Source: Stictocephala bisonia (taxonomy: Eukaryota > Arthropoda > Insecta > Hemiptera > Membracidae). From it: 64,000 bases of DNA. Below are positions 54,511 through 63,899 of the stretch, one piece after another. Positions within the stretch are counted from its first letter, which is position 1. Every line of letters begins with the position of its first letter. The translations under genes and the position numbers were made by a program. The notes beneath the pieces were generated by a model, which was not told where the DNA came from, searched no databases, and saw only the letters and a program-made list of their open reading frames with translations. Location of the stretch: NCBI GenBank assembly GCA_035578905.1, contig JAQJVL010002649.1:1-64000 (forward strand), given 5' to 3'.

Positions 54511-55511
54511 TCCGTAGCAGTGTAAATTGAAAGTAAATAAATAAATAAATTTAATGAACTGTACGTTTTGATAAATTGCTATTTGATGTTTACATTATTA
54601 TTCAATGTGTTATTGTTATTATTAATTGTTATTTGAATATTACATATTTATTTTATTTAATTAGTAATAGTTTTTCAATTAGCATAATACGTGTTGGTAC
54701 ACATACAGTACAAGTAAATGTCACACAACACAAATTTATTACAATATAAACACAAAATGCACAAATATATTACAATACAAATTGCACAAATATTATGGTG
54801 ATCAATTTCGGTGAACCACGCTTAACTTCCTCAGAGCAGACTGTTTCACAAAAGGAATTAGTTATTCCTATAAGCCTTATTCGTTATATTTGTAAGGACA
54901 ACTGGTCACTGCTGCTAATGACGTTGTGGCCGGGCTTTGGCACTGTCCTGCCAGCTCCCGATCTAACGTCTTCCTACTTCCATAACAAGTTTTAAATGGA
55001 ATTACACAGTAGGGAAGTACTAGGTCTTTATCTCACTTCCACCACTCAGTGCATCTTTCTCGCCCAGATAATTCAGTAGACCACGTTCTAACAGTCGACC
55101 TTGGTAACAATGACTGCACTTGTTCATCTAAACTCATTCACCCTTAATATACGCCCATATCTCTACATCATTTTGATGAATAATGAATAGGATAGCAATG
55201 GTGTCCATTGCATCATGGTGATATATTACCATTATTTAGGTTATCGTTATCATGATTATTATCGTGCCTATTTCTTTAATTAAGTTAGCATGTCAAAGAA
55301 AAAGACGAAGTACTTTGCTTTGATGTGTGTTAGATGTTTTCTTGATGGTAGTAGACATTTATAATTTTGTATTGAACATCGTTTAGCTAATTTTATTTGG
55401 GAAATTCTTTCATTTTTAAGATAATTTTCACATTTGTGTGTTTTCAGGAAAACATATAGTCTTATTTACAAAAACTTGAATGTCACTTAACGAAGCAAAA
55501 AAACTTGTTTT
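54511..55511. other. No gene; Penelope-like end fragment at 54745-54850
   Basis: TTATTACAATATAAACACAA, ATTATGGTGATCAATTTCGG and CTTCCTCAGAGCAGACTG resemble 44580-44665. The 66-codon frame at 54795-54995 crosses it. The remainder is AT-rich. Confidence 0.4.
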
Positions 55512-55789
55512 GGATCTTTTCCGTTAGTTCACTACCGCTTTATAAATATTCTACTGCTTATAAAAAAAAACTTTTCCCCAATAATTTTTACGTCCACTGT
55601 GATATTCCTTATCCGCCAGGAGTCCGATTTCGTTGGCCTTATCTTATCGCTTTCCAAGAACTGCACGGAGAGCGCATTCGGCGGTAAGTCAATCATTAGA
55701 TTTACCAGTTTGTAATCAACTTTAGTAGCCACCTAACCTAATCCTAATTGCGATAAAAAAAGTAATGGTAGTGAAATAACGGAAAAGGT
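55512..55789 (-). mobile_element. MITE-1 copy H
   Basis: It begins GGATCTTTTCCGTTAGTTCA and ends GGTAGTGAAATAACGGAAAAGG on the plus strand. The CCAGGAGTCCGATTTCGTTG, CTTATCTTATCGCTTTCC and GGTAAGTCAATCATTAGATT blocks are present; the AACCT tract is almost lost (CACCTAACCTAATCC). Confidence 0.86.
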
Positions 55790-56270
55790 GCTTTGTTTCT
55801 GTTTGACCGATCAAATAATATTTTATAATGGATGTTTTTAGTTTAGAGCTCTTAAACTGTAGGTTTACAACTTTGAGGTGGCCTTAATTAAGTATCGTAT
55901 CTTTTACCCCTACTTCTTTGACAGCTCTTAACGCTTGACCAAGCCTGTAACAAAGGGATTGTGTCTGATATTGATTGTGCTCCGAGTCTGAATCAACTGA
56001 GTGGGCTTTTACAATTTGGTCTAATAGATTTGCTATATATGTTATCTTCAACAATATAATAATTGTCAGATGTAAATGAAGAAGTTATTAACATACAGGT
56101 TGACTAATCATTAAACGTTTAAAATATCTGATAGTACATTGCCTTAAGCTGTTGTTGACGATTAGGAATGAAAAGGAGGTGTTCTGAATTCAGAACTGAA
56201 CCACATAACAAGAAATTTCAGTTTTTTCGACAATTCATAAAGAGATGAGACTACCCTAATCTCTTTGTGT
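55790..56270. other. No gene recognised
   Basis: AT-rich spacer before the degenerate duplication at 56.3-56.5 kb. Confidence 0.4.
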
Positions 56271-56537
56271 TACCGGCACACACACACATCTGTTATCACT
56301 AATAACTATTCATCTTTCAACACACTTTCTCCTTAGTGTGTGACAAGAGTTACTTAAGCAACTAATAAAACATCTGTGTTTGACTAATGTTTCACCGACA
56401 AACTGTTACTACCGAACACACATCACTTATAACAATCCATCTCTCGAATTCACTTCTCCTCATAGTGTGACAGTTCACGAGTCAAGATGAGTTACTTAAG
56501 CAGCTAAACATCTGGGTTTGACTAATGTTCCGCTGAA
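56271..56537. repeat. Degenerate tandem duplication, about 139 bp
   Basis: CCGGCACACACACACATCTG...GTGTTTGACTAATGTTTCACCGA (56271-56396) is followed by CCGAACACACATCACTTATA...GGTTTGACTAATGTTCCGCTGA (56411-56537). The two copies share GAGTTACTTAAGCA(A/G)CTAA and many shorter blocks but differ by indels. Confidence 0.7.
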
Positions 56538-57944
56538 AAAAATTCCATTGAAATATTACTAATTTTGTTACTTAATAATGAAAGGACAGATGAATTGTAG
56601 ATATAGCTGAAATTTCGCTCACAAAAAACACAAAATCATTTTCGTTCTTCCTTTGTGTTTGAATGGTCCCCTTTTTTAATATTTAATGTGTGTATGAATT
56701 TTACAAACGGATAAGGGCTTTGTGGATATTGAGAGAAAAAGGTTTCACGAGCCGGATATTAAAGTGTATTGTAAAGAAGGGCCATAAAATTAGTTTCCTC
56801 TGCGTTAAAGCAGCTGTTCATACGTATTATATCCATATATGAGATATTTCTATTTTTTATGTGTATTAGTTAAAAGGTGTTCAATTTTTTAAAATTAAAA
56901 TGAATATTAAGAAGGATTGTAATATACTATACCAAATTCAACTTAAATAGGTACTGTATATATACATACATATATTATTTACAAAATTATATATAATCAT
57001 TTTTGTATAAATATACAGGGTGTAACTGAAATACTTGGACAAAATTCAGGAGGTTGTTCTTGGGGTCAAAACAAACCAAAAACTTCTAATGCACCGTTTT
57101 CAGCCTGTCTGGCCGTTTGTGTTTTTTACTATAGAGGTATAGTGTTGAAATAAATAAAATAAACAATCGAGAAAGTGTTAATGGCACTATTTCATTTATT
57201 ATCAACTATAATTTTTAGTTATTACTAAATTAGGTGCCATAGTAAGCTAATAGTTTCTATTTCATTTAGCCAATTGCTTCTAGTAATAATAGGAAACAAA
57301 AGAAACGACAGCCATTTCGAACGATATTAAAAAATAATGAAATACCGGTAAAAATGTATTTTCATCGTAATATACGAAACGATCCTACTTGGTTCTCTTT
57401 ACAGAATTCAATTTATGTGAAAGCAATGAATATAAAATGGCACTTAACAATTGGGAAATGAAAAGCAATCTCATTTGTAAACAATGTATTCCACAAGTGG
57501 GAAGCTCCCACATAATACATGGGTCGAGGTATGTTATTGCAATACCCATATCCTGATTGTTTTCGTACGTTGTTCTATAGGCATTTATTTATATAGTACT
57601 TTTGAAATTATTATTATTTATTTTTTATACACAAACATAAATAATTAAATATAATTAGTTGAAAATTAGTAAATACACAGTTTCTCTATTTTGTTTAAAT
57701 TAAAACAGATTTTGATAAAATTTTTTTAATACAGTTTTCTGAATTTACCTAATGATTTTTTATGACTTTGTTTTTTTTAATGCATGCAAAAAAGTATGAT
57801 ATATTGATGTCCAATATACCTGCATTATTCGTAAAAACAAAATATTAACAAAAGTAATTGACCAAAATCATTTAATCTGTACCGAATAGTATTATAGTTT
57901 CAAAAGGTGAGTTAAAATTAATTTTTTAAAGAAGATACTCAGTT
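56538..57944. other. No gene; one insect-TE-like start motif
   Basis: At 57014 ATACAGGGTGTAACTGAAAT resembles an end motif found in several insect repeats (ACAGGGTGT...), but no second copy or inverted end was found in this window. The rest is AT-rich. Confidence 0.3.
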
Positions 57945-58135
57945 CTTTTCACTACACAGCATCTGGATACTGACTACCACCTAACACGGATACCCCAAAC
58001 GTCTCTAGTAGTGTTAACATCAATAGCAACCATTGAGCGGACGAGATGTCGATATTAAAAGGAATAGAATATAGAACTTATCGCCTACAATCTACACAAC
58101 AGATTGATCCTAAGCAGCTGGGTTAAAGCACTACT
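57945..58135 (+). repeat. DR-1 3'-half copy
   Basis: CTGACTACCACCTAACACGG, CTCTAGTAGTGTTAACATCA, GCAACCATTGAGCGGACGAG and GAACTTATCGCCTACAATC match the minus copy at 42000-42200 and the plus copy at 41400-41450. Confidence 0.7.
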
Positions 58136-59332
58136 TACCATTGAAGGAAGTTGAAATAAAACTTGGGAGTCTGAAAAAATAGAGATGTTAAGTCATAAAG
58201 CAAGCAATTGCGAGGAAATAAATAGTCAAAGATACAATACATAAAAGTCCTACCATTCTAGTATTTAACAATAATCACCATAACCCAGCATTTATGTAAA
58301 TTAACCATAAAAAATAAAACTAAATATGGATTATTACCCAAAAATAAAACAAAAGTTGATTAATTCCTTTGTAAGTACCAACATTACTATCATAAAAACG
58401 TAATTTTTTTATTTTGGTCAATGAATGAATTAATAATTTATTTGCATATCAGACCATAAGAGCAGAGACTTCAAAGTATATCATACATTTTCTTATATCT
58501 GCCTGTAGCTAATAAAGGTGACAAAGTAATGATTTTAAGAGATATTTTTAAAAATTTCAATTTTTATACCTTGTTACAATCACAAAGGTTGCAGTAATTT
58601 ATTTTAGTTATTAAACCAATAGTGCAACAACTTACAATTTTCATTATTTGTTCTTGGCTTTAGTATTCATTATTGTCCGTAAACTAAAAAAAATAATAAA
58701 AAATACAAAGCTAAAGTAAAAAATAAAATCAGCAAAGAATTTTCATTGTTTTCTTAATTTACAATATCTAATGTGAGTACAAGATGTTACATGAACGTTT
58801 TATTACATTATCAAATACATAATGTTAAACTACCTAACCTCAAATTCAAACTTAGTGAATATGGAGAACATTGTAATATCGCAATAATTTTATGACATAA
58901 CATATATAATCCACTGCAACGTATACTGACATCCTAGTGTACGACGCCAACGTATTCCCTGGTGGCGAAATAGTCTAAACATTCAGCAATAACCAGACTT
59001 GCCTCAAAATACCTTTATACTTAGGAGATAAAAATATCTTTTAGCCTAAACATAAGCAGCAATAAAGGGAACATACAAACGATCAGAGAAAATATCAAGA
59101 TACTGAATTGGAATGATGAAGGTCTGATAATTTATGTTTTATAGTTGGCAACACTTCAAGATACATCTACTGTTGCGTAGAAACTAGCTGTTAATTTGGA
59201 TGTTGATTCAGCAATTTTGCTATGTTTGTTTATTCAGTGAATACAATATTTTTTTGTAAACTTACTGTGAAGTAATAAAATGATTAGTTGTGTATTGTGT
59301 TTTATAGAGTTGAGCATTGCTTTATTTTAAAT
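58136..59332. other. AT-rich, no feature recognised
   Basis: No gene supported on either strand. Confidence 0.4.
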
Positions 59333-59590
59333 ATGCCAAAGTCTTCTACATCTTTTGCTTTTAAAAGTAGAACTAGGAAAGGTGGTGGACCCTCTAAAGT
59401 ATGGAAAGGTTAGTCCTAGGCCTAGCATACAAATTCCTGTAAACAGTGTGAAATTGAAATGAAATGGAGTCAAATATGAAGTTGACACTACAATTCATTA
59501 CAACAAAGCTAAGTACTCTGAATTTGAAGAATCAAATGATGTAATTGTCCCAATCATACACTTATTGATTCACCCACCCACCTATACAAG
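59333..59590 (+). pseudogene. Possible decayed coding segment (unrecognised)
   Basis: ATG at 59333 opens MPKSSTSFAFKSRTRKGGGP and SKVWK before GGTTAG. In another phase it continues VSPRPSIQIPVNSVKLK, then after a TGA codon NGVKYEVDTTIHYNKAKYSE and FEESNDVIV up to the MS36 motif. The composition looks protein-like over about 75 codons with one frame change and one stop. GGTTAG at 59405 could also be a splice donor. I do not recognise a family; it may be a TE N-terminus. Confidence 0.3.
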
Positions 59591-59621
59591 TACAGTGTTG
59601 TTGATGCAACCATACTCTTCG

Positions 59622-59965
59622 AATAGAATAGAATAGCAAATTTTGTTATTGCATGAACATTTACAGTAAATGTATCGCAATCATCAACCAGAAATTAATT
59701 ATTACGTTGTTTAAAATTAAAGCAGCCATTTCTACAGAATTCCACATTCATACATACATTTTTTGCTCATACATTCTTCACATTCAAACTATTAGTCGAA
59801 GTTAGATACTCCAGCATCCAGTGTCAATTGCCGTATTATTGGTCTCCATGTTTTGATATAAGAAATCTCCTAGGAATGAGTAAAAGGCCTCGGAAATGAG
59901 AAACCATTTGAACCGTGCCTTGAAAGCCTTTGGTTACATGTTGCTTTTGTAATATGTCGGACCAA
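59622..59965 (-). mobile_element. 5'-truncated LINE 3' end inserted in MS36
   Basis: On the minus strand GPTYYKSNM, PKAFKARFKWFLISEAFYSF and LGDFL match the C-terminal end of LINE ORF2 proteins (…K.FK..LK.FL...AFYS..EFL). An untranslated stretch follows, ending AAATTTGCTATTCTATTCTA. MS36 units flank both sides (59572-59615 and 60008 on), so this is an insertion into the minisatellite. One internal stop is seen. Confidence 0.6.
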
Positions 59966-60158
59966 GCGAGCACCAGCTTGTGTGTACTTATATACCACAA
60001 TTCTTATAGTGGTATTGATCCACCCGCTCACCCATACACGTACAGTGTTATTGCTCCAACCATACACGTTTAGAGGTCTTGATCAACCCACCCACCCATA
60101 CAAGTACAGTGCTATAGACCACCCATACAAGTACAGTAGTTCCTGTACTTACCATTGT

Positions 60159-60600
60159 AAAAACCCGCCTACAATAGTAAAAACCAATTGTGATAGTGGG
60201 TGGAGACTTCAATTCCAAACATCCTGCCTGAAGTTGCAGGATATCCTATGTATGTGGAGACAGGTTGCATGTTTTTTTCAGACACAACCTCACATCGATC
60301 TTGCTGTTCCAGAACAACTAACTCACTACACCTACAACAGGCAAGGACCTGACATCCTAGACTTTGCAGCTATCTGCAACTTGCCTGCTGTTATCTATCT
60401 TCCCATTGTGGTTTCTATTGGTGCAGCAATTTCAACCCAATGTCTGGTAGCTGCTGGTGTTCCACAGGGCTCTTTTTTGGACCTCTTCTCTAACTGTGGT
60501 AAACCAATGACATGTCAGTGTCCCAAGGCTCACTCTTCCTTTCTCTATGCGGATGATGCTATATTCCAAGCGTCTTCGGTGAACATCCGCCAGTTCTGTG
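60159..60600 (+). pseudogene. Jockey-like LINE remnant with internal deletion
   Basis: KPIVIVGGDFNSKHPA followed by a stop (60180-60229) is the endonuclease motif of Jockey-clade ORF2. In another frame come YNRQGPDILDFAAICNLPAV (endonuclease C-terminal half, as in RPDILDF..) and then, directly, VAAGVPQGSFLDLFS and SSFLYADDAIFQASS (reverse transcriptase motifs; catalytic YADD). Some 300 residues normally between endonuclease and reverse transcriptase are missing. The 217-codon frame that covers part of this also translates minisatellite and is not a real protein. Confidence 0.75.
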
Positions 60601-61354
60601 TTTATCAACCCCATATACAGGTTGAGTGGTACTGACCGACCCGAACAACCATACACGTAAAGTGGTACTGATCCACCCACACAACCATACATGCACAGTG
60701 GTACTGACCCACCCAACCACCCATATAAGTACAGTGGTATTGACCCCATATACAGGTTGAGTGGTACTAACCCACCCGAACAATCATACACGTACAGTGG
60801 TACTGACTCAACCACCCACACAACCATACACGTACAGTGGTACTGACCCACCCAACCATCCATACAAGTACAGTGGTATTGACCCCATATACAGGTACAA
60901 TGGTACTGACCCACCCGCACAACCATAGACATACAGTGGTACTGACCCACCCACACAACCATACACGTACAGTGGTACTGACCCACCCACACAACCATAC
61001 ACGTACAGTGGTACTGACCGACCCACCCACCCATACAAGGGTGTCGCGAAAAGAGCGCACAGCGAAGAAAGCGCACAGTTGACCCTTTTGGAGTTACAAA
61101 AGGAATCGAGCCTCCTAACTTCTTAGAAACAAGGAATGTTACGCAAGCAGAAAATAAAATATGTAAATTGGTTGTGGTTAAGCCTGTAGATACGAGGCGT
61201 GTTTTTAAAGTAAGTACCGTTTTTAAATTACGCCGCCGCAGCGCTGCGGTCGCCGTTTAGCGCATGCGCGCCGTGTAGCCACATCTGTTTGGAAGCCACA
61301 GACGCCATTACGGAACCATCCGATCGAGTCTACATCTGTTTGCGTGATTTTAAA

Positions 61355-61565
61355 ATGACTCCACCTATTGAGAATCCCGCCGACTGTAAAGTGCGTGCTG
61401 TAATACGGTTTCTCTGTGTTCAAGACTTCAAACCGGTTGACATTCATCACCAAATCAGTGAAGTGTATGGTGAAAACATTATGAGTGATGGAATGGTTTG
61501 GAAATGGGTGAGGGCCTTTAAAGATTGCCGTATAAACTTTCATGATGAGGAACGAAGTGGGCGAC
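61355..61565 (+). pseudogene. Mariner transposase N-terminus, left arm
   Basis: From MTPPIENPADCKVRAVIRFL the frame runs through VDIHHQISEVYGENIMSDGM and VWKWVRAFKDCRINFHDEER to SGRP. This is the Mos1-type helix-turn-helix DNA-binding domain (HTH_48-like: vRAVIRFL, IH..I..VYG, MS.g.V..W.R.FKdGr...HDEERSGRP). The G of FKDG is replaced by C. It stops shortly after the arm boundary (frame ends 61582). No D,D34D catalytic core follows. An upstream in-frame ATG at 61289 lies in the element's 5' leader. Confidence 0.85.
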
Positions 61566-61584
61566 CGATGGGTAATGACTGAAA

Positions 61585-61795
61585 GTCGCCCACTTCGTTC
61601 CTCATCATGAAAGTTTGTACAGCCATCTTTAAAGGCCCTAATCCATTTCCGAACCATTCCATCACTCATAATGTTTTCACCATACACTTCACTGATTTGG
61701 TGATGAATGTCAACTGCTTTGAAGCCTTGAACACAGAGAAACCGTATTACAGCACGCACTTTACAGTCGGCGGGATTCTCAATAGGTGGAGTCAT
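61585..61795 (-). pseudogene. Mariner transposase N-terminus, right arm
   Basis: The mirror copy of the left-arm domain on the opposite strand. It has WIRAFKDGCTNFHDEERSGR, keeping the G of FKDG, and VQGFKAVDIHHQ. The frame continues antisense through the left arm, making a 212-codon frame (61223-61861) that is an artefact of the palindrome beyond residue ~95. Confidence 0.83.
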
Positions 61796-62070
61796 TTTAA
61801 AATCACGCAAACATAAGTAGACTCGATCGGATGGTTCCGTAATGGCGTCTGTGGCTTCCAAACAGATGTGGCTACACGGCGCGCATGCGCTAAACGGCGA
61901 CCGCAGCGCTGCGGTGGCGTAATTTAAAAACGGTACTTACTTTAAAAACACGCCTCGTATTTCAACGATTAGTAATTGTTGAATTAATTTTGGTTTCTGA
62001 TTCCCATCACACTTTATCCAGGCTTTGGACTGGCTAAATGATGATATACTTAAAATATTTTCATCATTTA

Positions 62071-62270
62071 GGCATGTTTAAAATCAGCTTAAGTATAGCT
62101 TCGTCAATGTTAAAAATTAAAATATATTTACAGCCTTATCAGTATAATTCAAAATCGAAGTAGCTTTGTCAATGTAACTCTCTAAATCTATTTACAGTTT
62201 TACAGATACTTAGGCTCATTTTAAATCAGCATGATGTAGCTTCGTCAATACTATCTATTTATTATTTACA
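62071..62270. repeat. Degenerate three-copy repeat (GTAGCTTCGTCAAT)
   Basis: AGTATAGCTTCGTCAATGTT, AGTAGCTTTGTCAATGTAAC and ATGTAGCTTCGTCAATACTA, each followed by a TATTTACA-like end, recur at spacings of about 65-75 bp. This probably lies in the 3' flank of the MULE relic. Confidence 0.5.
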
Positions 62271-62351
62271 TTCTTTTCTTGACAGAAATTCTAGCCAAGT
62301 TTTTGTAGATATGACATGGTCTTTAAGAACGCTTTGATGTTACCGTTTTCT

Positions 62352-63670
62352 TCATACTTCTTCACAGTTTTTTTCCAATTTCTTATCTAATTCGACGTAA
62401 GTTTTCTTCCTCTTTTTCCCAACTAAATTTAGTTCAGCCCTCATGTACATACAAGAAGACTCTTCTGCTTCACTTTTCAAACAAAGTATGACATCTCTAA
62501 TTTTAGGGCTGAGTCGCCCAAGAAGATTATTGATTTTGTTGTGCCAACCTTCGACAGCGTTTGTAGTACTGTGTCATCTACCATGGCAATTCCACAATTC
62601 AATAGGAATTTCGTCATTATGCAGCCATTGTTTGACGAAGTAGTTGAAGAAGCGAATTAATTTTGGGTTGTCGGGAGCCTGTGAGTGAATTTCAATCCAG
62701 CCGTCTTCGACGTCTTCAGTTTTCAAGAAGGCTATAACGCAGCACAAATTTGAGTGGACAGTCGGATTTCTTCATTCTCTCTATATTCACATGTCAATCC
62801 AAATCCTTGTATTTTTCTCCACAGACATTTTTTCAAATGGAAGTAGCATCCTTAGATTTCAACTGATGGCAGAACTTCACTGATTGCAGCTATTGAAGCC
62901 TCAAAATCAACGTGCATGTGTCTTGGATTCCATTCGGGGACTGCTTGAAGTACATGACGAAAAAACCGAACGTACGTGGCTCTCTTCTTGTTTGGAAGTA
63001 GGCCAAACACAACTGGATAAACGTTAGTTTCTACGTCGGAGCTTCCATAATCAGCATGGATGATGTAAATTTGACCTAATTGTTAGCTGCAGCTTTTAAA
63101 AGTTCCATCCACGCAAAATGTATGTAAGTTCCTCGAACCCTCTTTTCCTTTTTCTGAACAAAAAATGATCATCCGTTCCTCTGAGCCTTCGTCCACTAAA
63201 ATAAAATTTGATCCGTCATTCATCTGAAGCAATTCCTCATCTAAAATAACTTCTTCTCTGGTCTTCGGCTCCCTTTGGGTTCTACGTGCGCTGCTTCCCT
63301 GTATGTACATTCTTCTTTTTGTAGTCAGTTTTTGGGGCAATTCTGTTACAAAATTGTAGCCCTTGTGGAGTTCTCCTAGTTCTTCTCTATAGATTTTTTA
63401 AATGGACGTGTCTTCTTCGCGGGCTCTCTTCTTTGCAACGTTGATGCTCTTTATTACTTCCAGTCTGGCTGTGTCCGGTGCTGCACATGCGTGATCAGTA
63501 ACTTCTCAAACTTCACCCTTTTTAGTTTTTAACATACCACGGCACAGAGTTTACCTTTCCTTCTGACATCGCCAAACTATTAACCCATCTATATTCTTCC
63601 TAAACTCCCTATATGCGAATCCGTTATAATGTGCTGCAGGCTTACCCTTATTAGTAGTTAACCCTTTCAT
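62352..63670 (-). pseudogene. FLYWCH zinc finger + MULE transposase, degraded
   Basis: Reading down the minus strand from an ATG at 63668-63670: TNKGKPAAHYNGFAYREFRK, IVWRCQKE, then after a frame change CRGMLKTKKGEV and VTDHACAAPDTARLEVIKSI, a FLYWCH-type Zn finger (WxC, C, HxC/H-x-PD). It continues to IYREELGELHKGYNFVTELP, then TFCVDGTFKSCS with the first catalytic D of the MULE domain. After a stop come IYIIHADYGSS, NVYPVVFGLLPNKKRATYVR, MHVDFEASIAAISEVLPSVE (second D), CYFHLKKCLWRKIQ and, in shifted frame, NAVEGWHNKINNLLGRLSPK. At least five stops or frameshifts (near 63552, 63505, 63416, 63083 and 62850) make it non-functional. Only an 85-codon piece (63083-63340) is open. MULE DNA transposon origin is well supported. 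Confidence 0.88.
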
Positions 63671-63899
63671 AATTAAACTTACGAAGTTACGCGAAGGACC
63701 ACCAGAACAGTAATGACAAAGATGGGGTGTGAGGTGCGGCGGATGGTCAGGAGGAATGAACCCGAGCTATTGTATTGCGTCATGACTCACCTCCAAGTAT
63801 TCTTTTCCAGGTAACGTAACCCCTAAAATGTCACATTGGCCCTTGTGCACTTTCTTCGCACATATCTGAATGTGCGTTTTATTCGATGTGCGCTTATTT
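63671..63899. other. Upstream flank of the MULE relic, no further motif
   Basis: Less AT-rich than average. It may contain the 5' end of the transposon, but no terminal inverted repeat could be paired with the other side. Confidence 0.35.

Larger units (their letters stand above)
59572..61045. repeat. MS36 minisatellite cluster, reverse orientation, with insertions
   Basis: CACCCACCCATACACGTACAGTGGTATTGA-type 36-bp units occur at 59572-59615, 60008-60150 and 60612-61045. Between them lie a LINE 3' end (59622-59965) and a Jockey-like remnant (60159-60600). Within 60612-61045 an interrupting phrase CCCCATATACAGGT recurs at three places, suggesting a higher-order unit. All long frames here (up to 217 codons) come from the 12-codon periodicity. 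Confidence 0.88.
61193..61957. mobile_element. Palindromic mariner-like element
   Basis: Arms 61193-61565 and 61585-61957 are each 373 bp, reverse complements with 12 substitutions and no indels (about 96.8%), around a 19-base loop. The ends CGAGGCGTGTTTTTAAAGTA and its complement are bordered by TA on both sides (61191-61192 and 61958-61959), the mariner target duplication. Each arm holds the terminal repeat, 5' untranslated part and the first ~70 codons of a mariner transposase. The catalytic domain is absent from both. So this is a head-to-head duplicated 5' end with two usable termini, non-autonomous. Confidence 0.93.

Noticed and set aside
59982..60635. 217-codon plus-strand frame as one gene
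   Set aside because: It joins minisatellite translation to a broken Jockey-like remnant; the endonuclease motif is in a different frame.
60432..61076. 214-codon minus-strand frame with W/Y/C-rich 12-residue repeats
   Set aside because: A shadow of the 36-bp minisatellite; neighbouring minus-strand frames and a plus-strand frame over it are open too.
61223..61861. 212-codon minus-strand frame as an intact mariner transposase
   Set aside because: Only the first ~95 residues are transposase N-terminus; the rest is the antisense of the other palindrome arm and has no catalytic core.
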